A stretch of DNA of 64,000 nucleotides from Microbacterium oxydans (GTDB taxonomy: Bacteria; Actinomycetota; Actinomycetes; Actinomycetales; Microbacteriaceae). Below, in pieces: positions 42,282-52,710 of the stretch (position 1 is its first letter; the number at the start of each line of letters is the position of its first letter). The notes beneath the pieces were generated by a model, which saw nothing but the letters and a program-made list of their open reading frames with translations, was not told where the DNA came from and did no database searches. The translations under genes and the position numbers were made by a program. Location of the stretch: the NCBI RefSeq assembly GCF_900095745.1, contig NZ_FMIR01000017.1:186001-250000 (forward strand), read 5' to 3'.

Positions 42282-43766
42282 TCAGCGGTCGAGCCAGCGC
42301 AGAGGGATGTCGATGATCACCTCTGTGCCCTCTCCATCGCTTCCGTGCCACTCGATGGTGCCGCCCAGCTCCCCCTGGATGAGGGTGCGGATGATCTGCG
42401 TGCCGAGCCCCTGACCGATCCGCCCCTCGGGGAGACCGAGGCCGGTGTCACGCACCGTGACGCGGAGATTCTCCTCGGTCCGCGCGGCATCGATGGTGAC
42501 GATGCCCTCCTGACCGGCGAGGCCGTGCTCGACGGCGTTCGTGACCACCTCGGTGAGCGCGAGGGCGAGGGGCGTCGCATACTCGCTCGGGAGCACACCG
42601 AACCGCCCGGTCGACTGCGTGCGCGCGCGTGTGTTCGGCGCCGAGGCGACCTCAGCCACGAGCTTGAGCACCCGGTGGAAGACCTCGTCGAAATCGACCT
42701 TCTGCGTGAGCCCCTGAGCCAGGGTGTCGTGCACGACCGCGATCGCATCGACGCGACGCATGGCCTGCGTGAGTGCATCTCGGGCTTCATCGGAGTGGGT
42801 GCGGCGCGCCTGGATCCGCAGGAGAGACGCCACGGTCTGGAGGTTGTTCTTCACCCGGTGGTGGATCTCGCGGATCGTCGCATCCTTGGTGATGAGCTCC
42901 TGTTCCTGATGGCGCAGCTCCGACACGTCGCGGCAGAGCACGATCGCGCCGATGCGCGTTCCGTGGTCCTTCAACGGGATCGCGCGCAACGACACCGTGA
43001 CGCCGCGCGCCTCGATGTCGGTCCGCCAGGGAGCACGCCCGGTCACCACCACGGGAAGTGATTCGTCGACCTGCCGCGAGGGCGGGACGAGCCGCGTGGT
43101 GACCTCGGCGAGGGACTCCCCCTCGAGCTCGTCATCGAATCCCATGCGGTTGAAGGCGGAGAGTGCGTTCGGGCTGGCGAACGTGCTGATCCCGTCGACG
43201 TCGATCCGGATGAGTCCGTCCGACGCACGCGGTGCGCCTCGACGCGGTGAGGTCGGCGCGGCGAGGTCGGGGAAGCTGCCGTCCGCGATCATCCGGAACA
43301 GATCGTTCGCGCATTCGTCGAAAGTGATCTGCTGGCGAGAGGGCGTGCGCAGCTCGCCAAGGTTGGTGTGCCTGGTCACCACGCCGATCACGGTGGGCGG
43401 GGCATCTGCTGCGCGTCGTTCGCTCACGATCGGCACGGCGCGCACCCTGGTCGGAGTCTCCTCGAACCAGTCCGGCGACGACGAGTCCACGATCTCCGCA
43501 GACTCGAAGGCGCCCTGGACCTGCGTACGCCACTGCGGTCGTACCCGCTCTCCGACGATGTCGCGGTAGAACAGCGTCGCCGCCCCGCTCGGCCGCGCGT
43601 GAGCGACCGCGATGAAGGTACCGTCCTCCGTCTGAATCCAGATGACGATGTCCGCCGACGCGAGGTCGGCGAGGAGCTGCCCGTCACCGGCGAGTCGGTG
43701 CAGCCACTCGACATCGCTGTCGGTCAGGAGACCCTGGGCATGGGCGAGATCACTGAGGGTTGACAC
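42282..43766 (-). CDS. pdtaS: Sensor histidine kinase, PdtaS type
   Basis: A 494-residue soluble kinase with no membrane helix: a GAF-like N-terminal domain (about 20-150), a PAS domain (about 180-290), a HisKA_2 dimerisation helix with the phospho-acceptor in EIHHRVKNNLQTVASLL, and an HATPase domain (EVVTNAVEHG, DTGLGLP, GLGTQII). The layout and the neighbour whiB1 match Rv3220c PdtaS, whose partner PdtaR is an ANTAR RNA-binding regulator; no pdtaR is in this window. GTG start with TAGGCT six bases upstream. Confidence 0.9.
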   Translation of the reverse strand: MSTLSDLAHAQGLLTDSDVEWLHRLAGDGQLLADLASADIVIWIQTEDGTFIAVAHARPSGAATLFYRDIVGERVRPQWRTQVQGAFESAEIVDSSSPDWFEETPTRVRAVPIVSERRAADAPPTVIGVVTRHTNLGELRTPSRQQITFDECANDLFRMIADGSFPDLAAPTSPRRGAPRASDGLIRIDVDGISTFASPNALSAFNRMGFDDELEGESLAEVTTRLVPPSRQVDESLPVVVTGRAPWRTDIEARGVTVSLRAIPLKDHGTRIGAIVLCRDVSELRHQEQELITKDATIREIHHRVKNNLQTVASLLRIQARRTHSDEARDALTQAMRRVDAIAVVHDTLAQGLTQKVDFDEVFHRVLKLVAEVASAPNTRARTQSTGRFGVLPSEYATPLALALTEVVTNAVEHGLAGQEGIVTIDAARTEENLRVTVRDTGLGLPEGRIGQGLGTQIIRTLIQGELGGTIEWHGSDGEGTEVIIDIPLRWLDR

Positions 43767-43772
43767 CCCACC

Positions 43773-43778
43773 AGCCTA
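43773..43778 (-). promoter_or_regulatory. -10 element of pdtaS, leaderless type
   Basis: TAGGCT on the minus strand is six bases (GGTGGG) before the GTG at 43766. Confidence 0.55.
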
Positions 43779-43790
43779 CGGTCAGATCCG

Positions 43791-44177
43791 TCAGAGGATG
43801 GCCAAGGACGTCGCGCGCCAACGCCGATCGATGCCGTCCAGCCGGACGGCGACCGCGCGCGTGCGCCCCGGCCCCGCCACCACGACGACGGCCTCGATCA
43901 CGCCGTCAGTAGGCTCGGCCACGCGCAGCGACCTGATCGCGAATGCCGGTCGCGCCGGAGCGACACCCCGCGCGCTGCGCGCTCTCGCCGAGAGATTGAC
44001 TCTGGTGACCAGACTCCGATACGCATCCTCGCTGAGCCAGCGGGCGAGCTGATCGACCTCCCTGACTCCGGCGAGAGCCTCGAGGACGCCGGTGGTGAGG
44101 CTCCGCAGGAGCGGTGCGGGGTCGGGAAGCTCGCTGGTCGGCGTGGGGTGGGCGGCGAAGTACTCGTGAGGCATCAT
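43791..44177 (-). CDS. Rv3235-like protein, unknown function
   Basis: A 128-residue protein resembling the actinobacterial Rv3235 family, found in this same neighbourhood in mycobacteria. The pattern LTTGVLEALAGVREVDQLARWLSEDAYRSLVTR is shared; the second half predicts a small beta sheet (AVVVVAGPGRTRAVAVRLDG, ending RWRATSLAIL). Two adjacent ATG codons begin the gene; the first has GAGAG six bases upstream. Function unknown. Confidence 0.7.
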   Translation of the reverse strand: MMPHEYFAAHPTPTSELPDPAPLLRSLTTGVLEALAGVREVDQLARWLSEDAYRSLVTRVNLSARARSARGVAPARPAFAIRSLRVAEPTDGVIEAVVVVAGPGRTRAVAVRLDGIDRRWRATSLAIL

Positions 44178-44294
44178 GTCGGACTCTCGGTCGGGGAGGT
44201 CTGGAAGTCCGCCAGTACAGCACCGCGTCGTCCCCCGCCGGGGGCGCATCGAGCAACTATGTGGATAACTCGTACGTGAGATCTCCTCGTCGCC

Positions 44295-44300
44295 TACGCT
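44295..44300 (+). promoter_or_regulatory. -10 element of the 207-residue hypothetical gene, leaderless type
   Basis: TACGCT is seven bases (CTGTCGG) before the GTG at 44308, with no ribosome-binding site between. Confidence 0.55.
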
Positions 44301-44307
44301 CTGTCGG

Positions 44308-44931
44308 GTGCACTGGGACCGTCTGTTCGAAGACCTCGAAGGCCAGCTGGCGTCGGATTGGGAGGCGGAGCGAGCCGTGCTCGACGCCGAGTCCGAGCGA
44401 CTACGCATCGCGAAGCTGGACCTGCGCGCCCGCCTCCGGACGTTGTGCAGCGCCAGCACCGACGCGACGATCGACCTCGTGAACGGACGACGGCTGCCGG
44501 TCACACTCCAGGCTCTCGGAGCAGACTGGCTCGCCGTGGTCTCACGCGATGTCGGCGGCGCCCGCCATGCGACGGGCACGGCAGCATCGGCGCTGATCCT
44601 CCCCCTGCACGCCGTCGCCGGCCTCACGACGGACCACGGCATGATCCTGGCGAGCCTCGATGACTCTACGACGGACGTACACCCGCTTCGCGAGCGGATG
44701 ACGCTCGGATTCGTGCTGCGGGATCTCGCCCGACGGCGGATACCCGTGCACATCAGCGTGCAGGTCGGCGACGACGCCCACGGCACGATCGACCGCGCCG
44801 CGGCGGATCACCTCGATCTGGCGCTGCACGATCCGGGCCAGGCGCGTCTCGCCGGCGCTGTGCACGGCTTCCGCATCATCCCGTTCGACGCGCTCGTCGC
44901 CGTGCGTACCCCGGGAGATCAGCTGCGGTGA
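44308..44931 (+). CDS. Conserved hypothetical protein
   Basis: A 207-residue soluble protein that I cannot assign. An N-terminal charged helix (LFEDLEGQLASDWEAERAVL) is followed by a beta-rich region that could be an SH3-like or Sm-like barrel (ATIDLVNGRRLPVTLQALGADWLAVVS). A second segment (LGFVLRDLARRRIPVHISVQ) has the look of a conserved helix and strand. It converges on and overlaps the end of the HTH gene by 13 bases. Confidence 0.7.
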   Translation: MHWDRLFEDLEGQLASDWEAERAVLDAESERLRIAKLDLRARLRTLCSASTDATIDLVNGRRLPVTLQALGADWLAVVSRDVGGARHATGTAASALILPLHAVAGLTTDHGMILASLDDSTTDVHPLRERMTLGFVLRDLARRRIPVHISVQVGDDAHGTIDRAAADHLDLALHDPGQARLAGAVHGFRIIPFDALVAVRTPGDQLR

Positions 44932-45197
44932 GCCGAGGATGTGCCCCAGACCTCAGGAAAGCTCGCGACCTGCGACTGCCTCCACAACGCCATGCGGCGG
45001 GCGATCTCCGATTCCTCCGCCAGGTAGTCCTCGAGACTCGACTCCTCCACCCGCCAGCGCGGCGGCGATCCGAGCTGCGCACCACGGAGTCTTCCTTCAT
45101 GGAGGAGTTCGACCACCTCGTCCACACCGATGCTCAGGAGTTCGGCCACCTGCGCGGGGGCGAGGAATCGCGACGCGGGCCGGGTCGGGGGTGCCAT
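44919..45197 (-). CDS. Helix-turn-helix (MerR/excisionase-type, BldC-like) protein
   Basis: A 92-residue DNA-binding protein. FLAPAQVAELLSIGVDEVVELLHEGRLRGAQLGSPPRWRVEESSLEDYL is the winged-helix pattern of excisionase/BldC-like domains. The start at MAPPTRPAS is chosen because GGAG lies nine bases upstream; an ATG five codons earlier is the alternative. It is divergent from the SAF-domain gene and may regulate it. Its stop overlaps the tail of the convergent hypothetical gene. Confidence 0.75.
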   Translation of the reverse strand: MAPPTRPASRFLAPAQVAELLSIGVDEVVELLHEGRLRGAQLGSPPRWRVEESSLEDYLAEESEIARRMALWRQSQVASFPEVWGTSSAHRS

Positions 45198-45294
45198 CCC
45201 CTTATTCTCCATGACGGGGTCGGGAGGATCGGGCGCTCTGCCGTCCTGTGGATAACCGACGGTGCACGTGCGGGATTTCTGTGACGATATCGCC

Positions 45295-45918
45295 ATGGCT
45301 TCCCTTTCTCGCCCTCGGCGTGCGTTCTGGGGCGACACCCGATTCCTCATCGGGATCGCCCTGGTGGCGCTCTCCATCACCGCAGTGTGGCTCATCGTCA
45401 CCGGATCCGACCAGGCACGGCCGGTACTCCGAGCCGACCGCACCATCGTGGAGGGTGAGAAGCTGACCTCAGACGACTTCCAGGTCATCGAGGTGGGACT
45501 GGGCCTGTCTGCCGACGACTACCTCGGCCCCGAAGACCTGCAACCCGGCCAGATCGCGGCGCGCACACTCACCAAGGGCGAGATCGTGCCGTCTGCTGCG
45601 CTGGCGGATGCCGACCACGGCCGCAGCACCACGGTCGTCGTCGAGAGCAGCACCGGGATCCCCGGAGAGGTACAGGCCGGTTCGGTGGTCGACGTCTGGT
45701 TCGCCCCGCCTCTCGACGACGGTCGCACGTACGACACTCCACGAATCCTCGTCACGGACGTGGTCGTCCGCGACGTGATCGAGTCGAACGGCATGCTGGC
45801 CGACACCGCGGCGGCCCGGCTCGAACTCGTGATCGACAGAGGCGACACGGCCGACGTGCTCGCCGCGATCACCGAAGGCGCCTCCCTCTCCGTGCTGCCG
45901 GTCGGGGCCGGCTCGTGA
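45295..45918 (+). CDS. SAF-domain protein, CpaB/RcpC-like
   Basis: A 207-residue protein with one N-terminal membrane helix (about 17-37) and a SAF domain outside (APVLRADRTIVEGEKLTSDDFQVIEV-type pattern at 42-105), as in CpaB/RcpC proteins of Flp/Tad pili. A beta-rich tail follows. No CpaF ATPase, TadB/C or pilin genes accompany it. GACGAT six bases before the ATG is a possible leaderless -10. Coupled to the next gene by GTGA. Confidence 0.8.
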   Translation: MASLSRPRRAFWGDTRFLIGIALVALSITAVWLIVTGSDQARPVLRADRTIVEGEKLTSDDFQVIEVGLGLSADDYLGPEDLQPGQIAARTLTKGEIVPSAALADADHGRSTTVVVESSTGIPGEVQAGSVVDVWFAPPLDDGRTYDTPRILVTDVVVRDVIESNGMLADTAAARLELVIDRGDTADVLAAITEGASLSVLPVGAGS

Positions 45919-47162
45919 CGGCTGTCGTCGTGGCCATCCCGGAGCCGCGTGCGAGCGAACTGGCTGCGGAACTGGAGTTGGAGGGAGTCACGGTCCTCGC
46001 CATCCTGCCTCTCCCCACCGCCGAGTTCGACCTTCCTCGTGGTGCCGAGGCGATCATCGTGACGGCCGCACGTACAGTTCTCACGGCCGCGCTGGTCTCC
46101 ACGTGCGATCGAGCAGGAGTCCGCATCCTCCCGCTCGGAGGAGCCGACAGCCGTCTGCTCGGACGCCTGGGCTTGTCCGCAGCCTTGCCGCCCGAGGCGG
46201 CCGGCTGGGAGATCGCGGCGGCGTTGCGCGCCGATGCCGACCACGTGCCCGCACCCCGGTCACTCCATCCGCACCGAGTCATCGCCGTGTGGGGGCCGCA
46301 TGGCGCACCGGGCCGCTCCACGATCGCCATCGAGCTCGCAGTGGAACTCGCACGGTCCGGGCGCAGCACCGCCCTGGTCGACGCCGATACGGTCGCTCCG
46401 TCGCTCGCGCTGCTGCTCGGGCTCAGCGACGACGCACCCGGGATCGCTGCGGCCTGCCGTCGGGCCGAGCGCGGCGCCCTCGACGCCACGGAGCTGACCC
46501 GGCTCGCCACGATGGTGTCCTGCGGCGGCGGCGAGGCCGTCGAGGTGCTCGCGGGTATCAACCGCCCGAGCCGATGGCCGGAGCTGGGGGCAGCCCGTCT
46601 CCGAATGGCTTTGGGCGCCTGTCGTGAATGGAGGGAGGAGACGGTCGTCGACGTGGCGAGCGCCTTCGATGCAGACGACGAGGTGACCTACGACATCGCC
46701 GGGCCTCGACGCCATGCCGCGACGTCGGCGACGCTGAGCGAAGCCGACCTGATCGTCGCCGTAGCCGCAGCCGATCCGCTGGGGATCAGCCGCTTCCTCC
46801 GGGATCACGCGGAAGTGCGCCGGCTCACCGCGCCGACACCGGTGTCGGTCGTCGTCAACCAGGTCCGGCCGGGACCGCTCGGGATCGATGCCCGCGGGCA
46901 GGTGCGGCGCACCCTCGAGCGGTTCGCGGGCATCACCGACGTCACGTTCCTGCCGTTCGACCAGCGCGCCGCCGACGCGTCGTTGCTGCATGCCCGTCCG
47001 ATGACGGACGTCACACCGCGCTCGACGCTCGTCGCGGGCATCCGAGGGCTCGCGGCGACGCTGTCTCCTGTCGACGCAGAGCCCGCTACTGGCGGTAGCT
47101 CGCGAGGAAGTTCCCCAGTCGCTCGACGGCTTCGCTCAATACTCGGGGCTCGGGGAGCGTGA
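45915..47162 (+). CDS. CpaE/MinD-like P-loop protein with degenerate Walker A
   Basis: A 415-residue protein: an N-terminal receiver-like domain (about 1-100, as in CpaE/TadZ) and a MinD-type P-loop domain. The Walker A loop reads WGPHGAPGRST near 126-136, so both lysines of the KGGxGK pattern are replaced (His and Arg). The Walker A' motif LVDADTVAPSLALLLGL and the switch VVDVASAFD are kept. It may bind but not hydrolyse ATP, or act as a scaffold. GTG start inside the SAF stop. The last 25 codons overlap the convergent aminotransferase gene. Confidence 0.8.
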   Translation: MTAVVVAIPEPRASELAAELELEGVTVLAILPLPTAEFDLPRGAEAIIVTAARTVLTAALVSTCDRAGVRILPLGGADSRLLGRLGLSAALPPEAAGWEIAAALRADADHVPAPRSLHPHRVIAVWGPHGAPGRSTIAIELAVELARSGRSTALVDADTVAPSLALLLGLSDDAPGIAAACRRAERGALDATELTRLATMVSCGGGEAVEVLAGINRPSRWPELGAARLRMALGACREWREETVVDVASAFDADDEVTYDIAGPRRHAATSATLSEADLIVAVAAADPLGISRFLRDHAEVRRLTAPTPVSVVVNQVRPGPLGIDARGQVRRTLERFAGITDVTFLPFDQRAADASLLHARPMTDVTPRSTLVAGIRGLAATLSPVDAEPATGGSSRGSSPVARRLRSILGARGA

Positions 47163-48312
47163 CGAGCCGGAGGTGATCCGGGGTCGCCCAGTTGAAACCG
47201 GTCCCCTGCACCAGGAGGATGTGCTCCGAGACGAGCAGGTCGTAGACCAGGCGGGCATCGTCTCTGATCTCGTGCACATTCGGGTCGAGCCGCGGGAAGG
47301 CGTACAGCGCGCCCTGCGGCTTGACGCACGAGACCCCCGGGATCGACTCGAGCCCTTCCCACGCGATATCCCGCTGCTCGTGCAGGCGACCGGTCGGCGC
47401 GATCAGCGCGTCGATGGACTGCACACCCGACAGTGCGGCCTGCACCGCGTGCTGGGCGGGCACGTTCGGACACAGTCGCGTCGACGCCAGCAGCGTGATG
47501 CCCTCGATGAATCCCTTGGCGTGGCCCTGCGGCCCGGTGATGACCATCCAGCCCGAGCGGTATCCCGCGACCCGGTAGGTCTTGGACAGCCCGTTGAAGG
47601 TCAGGCACAGCAGATCGGGAGCCAGCGTCGCGGTCGGGATGTGCACGGCACCGTCGAACAGGATGCGATCGTAGATCTCGTCCGACAGCAGCAGCAGCTC
47701 ATGTTCCCGAGCGATCTGCACGAGCCCCTCGAGGATCTGACGCGAGTACACGACGCCGGTGGGGTTGTTCGGGTTGATGATCACGAGCGCCTTGGTGCGC
47801 GGTGTGATCTTCGAGCGGATGTCCTCGAGGTCGGGCTGCCACTCGTCATCCTCATCGCAGAGGTAGTGGACGGGGGTGCCACCGGCGAGGCTGGTCATCG
47901 CTGTCCACAGCGGATAGTCCGGGGCCGGGATGAGCACCTCGTCGCCCTCGTCGAGCAATGCCTGCATCGTCATGGTGATGAGCTCGGAGACGCCGTTGCC
48001 GAGATACACGTCGTCCGGGTCGAAGCGAGGAAAGCCCTCGATCTGCTCGTAGCGACTCACGACCGCGCGGCGGGCAGAGATGATGCCCTTGCTGTCGCTG
48101 TAGCCGTGCGCGGAAGGGAGCGCCGCGAGCATGTCATGCACGATCTGATGGGGAGCATCGAAGCCGAAGATCGCCGGATTCCCGGTGTTCAGCTTGAGGA
48201 TCTTGTGCCCCTCGGCCTCCAGGCGCGCCGCCTCGACGAGGGCGTTTCCGCGGATCTCGTACAGGACGTTCTTGAGCTTCGACGACTGGTCGAAGTGGCG
48301 CGTTGGAGTCAT
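47086..48312 (-). CDS. PLP-dependent aminotransferase, AlaA/AspC type
   Basis: A 408-residue class I/II aminotransferase. HGYSDSKGI, GNGVSELITM, the PLP contacts NPNNPTGVVYS and SDEIYDRILFDG, and the Schiff-base lysine in FNGLSKTYRVAGYRSGW are present. The N-terminus (FDQSSKLKNVLYEIRGNALVEAARLEAEGHKILKLNTGNP) is typical of AlaA (YfbQ) glutamate-pyruvate aminotransferases. ATG start with TAGGCT six bases upstream and no Shine-Dalgarno. Confidence 0.92.
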   Translation of the reverse strand: MTPTRHFDQSSKLKNVLYEIRGNALVEAARLEAEGHKILKLNTGNPAIFGFDAPHQIVHDMLAALPSAHGYSDSKGIISARRAVVSRYEQIEGFPRFDPDDVYLGNGVSELITMTMQALLDEGDEVLIPAPDYPLWTAMTSLAGGTPVHYLCDEDDEWQPDLEDIRSKITPRTKALVIINPNNPTGVVYSRQILEGLVQIAREHELLLLSDEIYDRILFDGAVHIPTATLAPDLLCLTFNGLSKTYRVAGYRSGWMVITGPQGHAKGFIEGITLLASTRLCPNVPAQHAVQAALSGVQSIDALIAPTGRLHEQRDIAWEGLESIPGVSCVKPQGALYAFPRLDPNVHEIRDDARLVYDLLVSEHILLVQGTGFNWATPDHLRLVTLPEPRVLSEAVERLGNFLASYRQ

Positions 48313-48318
48313 CGGCCA

Positions 48319-48324
48319 AGCCTA
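48319..48324 (-). promoter_or_regulatory. -10 element of the aminotransferase gene, leaderless type
   Basis: TAGGCT on the minus strand is six bases (TGGCCG) before the ATG at 48312, next to the secA terminator. Confidence 0.55.
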
Positions 48325-48334
48325 CAGCGACGAA

Positions 48335-48366
48335 AGGAGGGCCAATCCACGTGGACTGGCCCTCCT
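48335..48366 (-). terminator. secA terminator
   Basis: On the minus strand AGGAGGGCCAGTCCAC pairs with GTGGATTGGCCCTCCT (one G-T wobble), followed by TTTCG. The pair mismatches on the plus strand, so it is built for the minus strand. Confidence 0.8.
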
Positions 48367-48377
48367 CTGCGCGGGAG

Positions 48378-51179
<2,802 letters not shown>

Positions 51180-51313
51180 GGATGTCATCTCCCTGTCAGT
51201 GGGTAAATCGCCGGCCGCCGGTGAACCCGACGCCAGGCATGCTTTGCCATGTTACCGGCCTGTGACCTGCACGTCGCCTGCACGAGGCTTCCGCGCGAAG
51301 ATTCGAATAGTTG

Positions 51314-51333
51314 CCGAGTATGCATATACTCGG
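51314..51333. promoter_or_regulatory. PadR operator candidate
   Basis: CCGAGTAT and ATACTCGG are perfect 8-base arms around GCAT, just before the padR-like gene. TATACT inside the right half could be its -10, so binding would block the promoter. Confidence 0.6.
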
Positions 51334-51367
51334 TATTGCATTCATCTCGACAACTAGGGAGCCCACC

Positions 51368-51988
51368 ATGTCGGTACGTCAGAGCCTGCTCGCGATCCTC
51401 GATCAGGGCCCCTGCTACGGCTACCAGCTGCGGCACGAATTCGATCGACGCACCGGCTCCACTTGGCCGCTGAACGTCGGACAGATCTACAACACGCTCG
51501 AGCGTCTCGAGCGCGACGGACTCGTCGAGCGCGGTGACGCCGACGAGCAGGGTCATGTGTACTGGCAGATCACGGATGCCGGTTCCGCCGAGGTCGCGCA
51601 GTGGCTCTCCTCCCCCGTGGTGCGGACGCAGGCGACACGGGACGAGCTCGCGATCAAGCTCGCCGTGGCGGCGACGCTGCCCGGAGTCGATGTCTCAGCG
51701 GTCATCCAGTCGCAGCGCACGGCGTCGCTGCGACAGCTGCAGTCCCTGCAGCGGGCGAAGTACGCGGGCGGTGACGCGGACGGCCCGGAGGAGCTCTCCT
51801 GGGCGCTGGTCGTCGATTCGATGATCTTCGCCGCGGAGGCCGAGGTGCGGTGGCTCGACCACACGGAACAGCGTCTCGCGTTGCACCCGCGACAGGCGAT
51901 GGCGCTCGAACTCGCGACCGAGCGCCCCAAGCGCGGGCGGCCCGCGAAAGCTGGTGCTCCCTTCGCGGATGCGGCTCCCTCACTGTGA
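51368..51988 (+). CDS. PadR-family transcriptional regulator
   Basis: A 206-residue winged-helix regulator. LLAILDQGPCYGYQLRHEFDRRTG, then VGQIYNTLERLERDGLVERG and the wing (GHVYWQITDAG) are the PadR domain; the rest is the C-terminal dimerisation helix bundle plus a basic tail (PKRGRPAKA). ATG after GGGAG. It forms an operon with an exporter through a 4-base overlap, the usual arrangement for PadR repressors that sense the exported compound. Confidence 0.92.
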   Translation: MSVRQSLLAILDQGPCYGYQLRHEFDRRTGSTWPLNVGQIYNTLERLERDGLVERGDADEQGHVYWQITDAGSAEVAQWLSSPVVRTQATRDELAIKLAVAATLPGVDVSAVIQSQRTASLRQLQSLQRAKYAGGDADGPEELSWALVVDSMIFAAEAEVRWLDHTEQRLALHPRQAMALELATERPKRGRPAKAGAPFADAAPSL

Positions 51989-52710
51989 GCGCCGAGACGG
52001 TCCTGCGCCTGGTCGGGGTGACGCAACAGTTCGGGGCGGGCGCGACGGCGGTCTCCGCCCTGTCCGGCGTGGACCTCGAGGTACGGCGCGGTGAACTCGT
52101 CGCCGTGATGGGTGCCTCGGGCTCCGGCAAGTCGACGCTGCTGGCCATCGCCGGCGGACTCGCTCGCCCCACCACCGGGGAGGTCGTGATCGAAGACGCC
52201 TACCTCAGCGAGCAGAGCGCGGCAGAACTCGCGCGCCTGCGCCGACGCTCCCTCGGATTCGTCTTCCAGGACTTCAATCTGATCCCCACGCTCACCGCGA
52301 TCGAGAACGTGACGCTCCCGCTGGAACTCGACGGCTTCCGCACCCGGGTCGCCCGCCGCGCGGGGAAGGACGCCCTGCAGTCGGTCGGCCTGGCGGACAA
52401 GCTCGACTCCTATCCCGACGATCTCTCCGGAGGTCAGCAGCAGCGCGTCGCGATCGCCCGCGCCGTGGTCGGCGGACGACGACTCATCCTCGCCGACGAG
52501 CCGACCGGCGCACTGGATTCCGTCACCGGCGAACTCGTGCTCCGGATGCTCCGGGGACGAGTGGACGCGGGCGCGGCGGGCATCCTCGTCACGCACGAAG
52601 CCCGCCATGCAGCATTCGCCGATCGGATCGTGTTCCTCAGGGACGGGAGAATCGTCGACGAGACCCGGCGCGACGACGCCGAGGTGCTGCTGAGCGGGAC
52701 GGGCCGATGA
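51985..52710 (+). CDS. ABC transporter ATP-binding protein, LolD/MacB type
   Basis: A 241-residue ATPase: Walker A GASGSGKS, Q-loop in VFQDFNLIPTLTA, signature LSGGQQQR, Walker B LILADEPTGALDS. FNLIPTLTAIENV and PTGALD are characteristic of the MacB/LolD/FtsE class that pairs with FtsX-type permeases. GTG start inside the padR stop. Confidence 0.93.
   Translation: MSAETVLRLVGVTQQFGAGATAVSALSGVDLEVRRGELVAVMGASGSGKSTLLAIAGGLARPTTGEVVIEDAYLSEQSAAELARLRRRSLGFVFQDFNLIPTLTAIENVTLPLELDGFRTRVARRAGKDALQSVGLADKLDSYPDDLSGGQQQRVAIARAVVGGRRLILADEPTGALDSVTGELVLRMLRGRVDAGAAGILVTHEARHAAFADRIVFLRDGRIVDETRRDDAEVLLSGTGR

Noticed and set aside
43791-44786. A 331-codon reading of the Rv3235-like gene starting at 44786
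   Set aside because: The extra N-terminal part is Arg/Ser-rich, antisense to the hypothetical gene at 44308, and lacks a ribosome-binding site; the start at 44177 has one.
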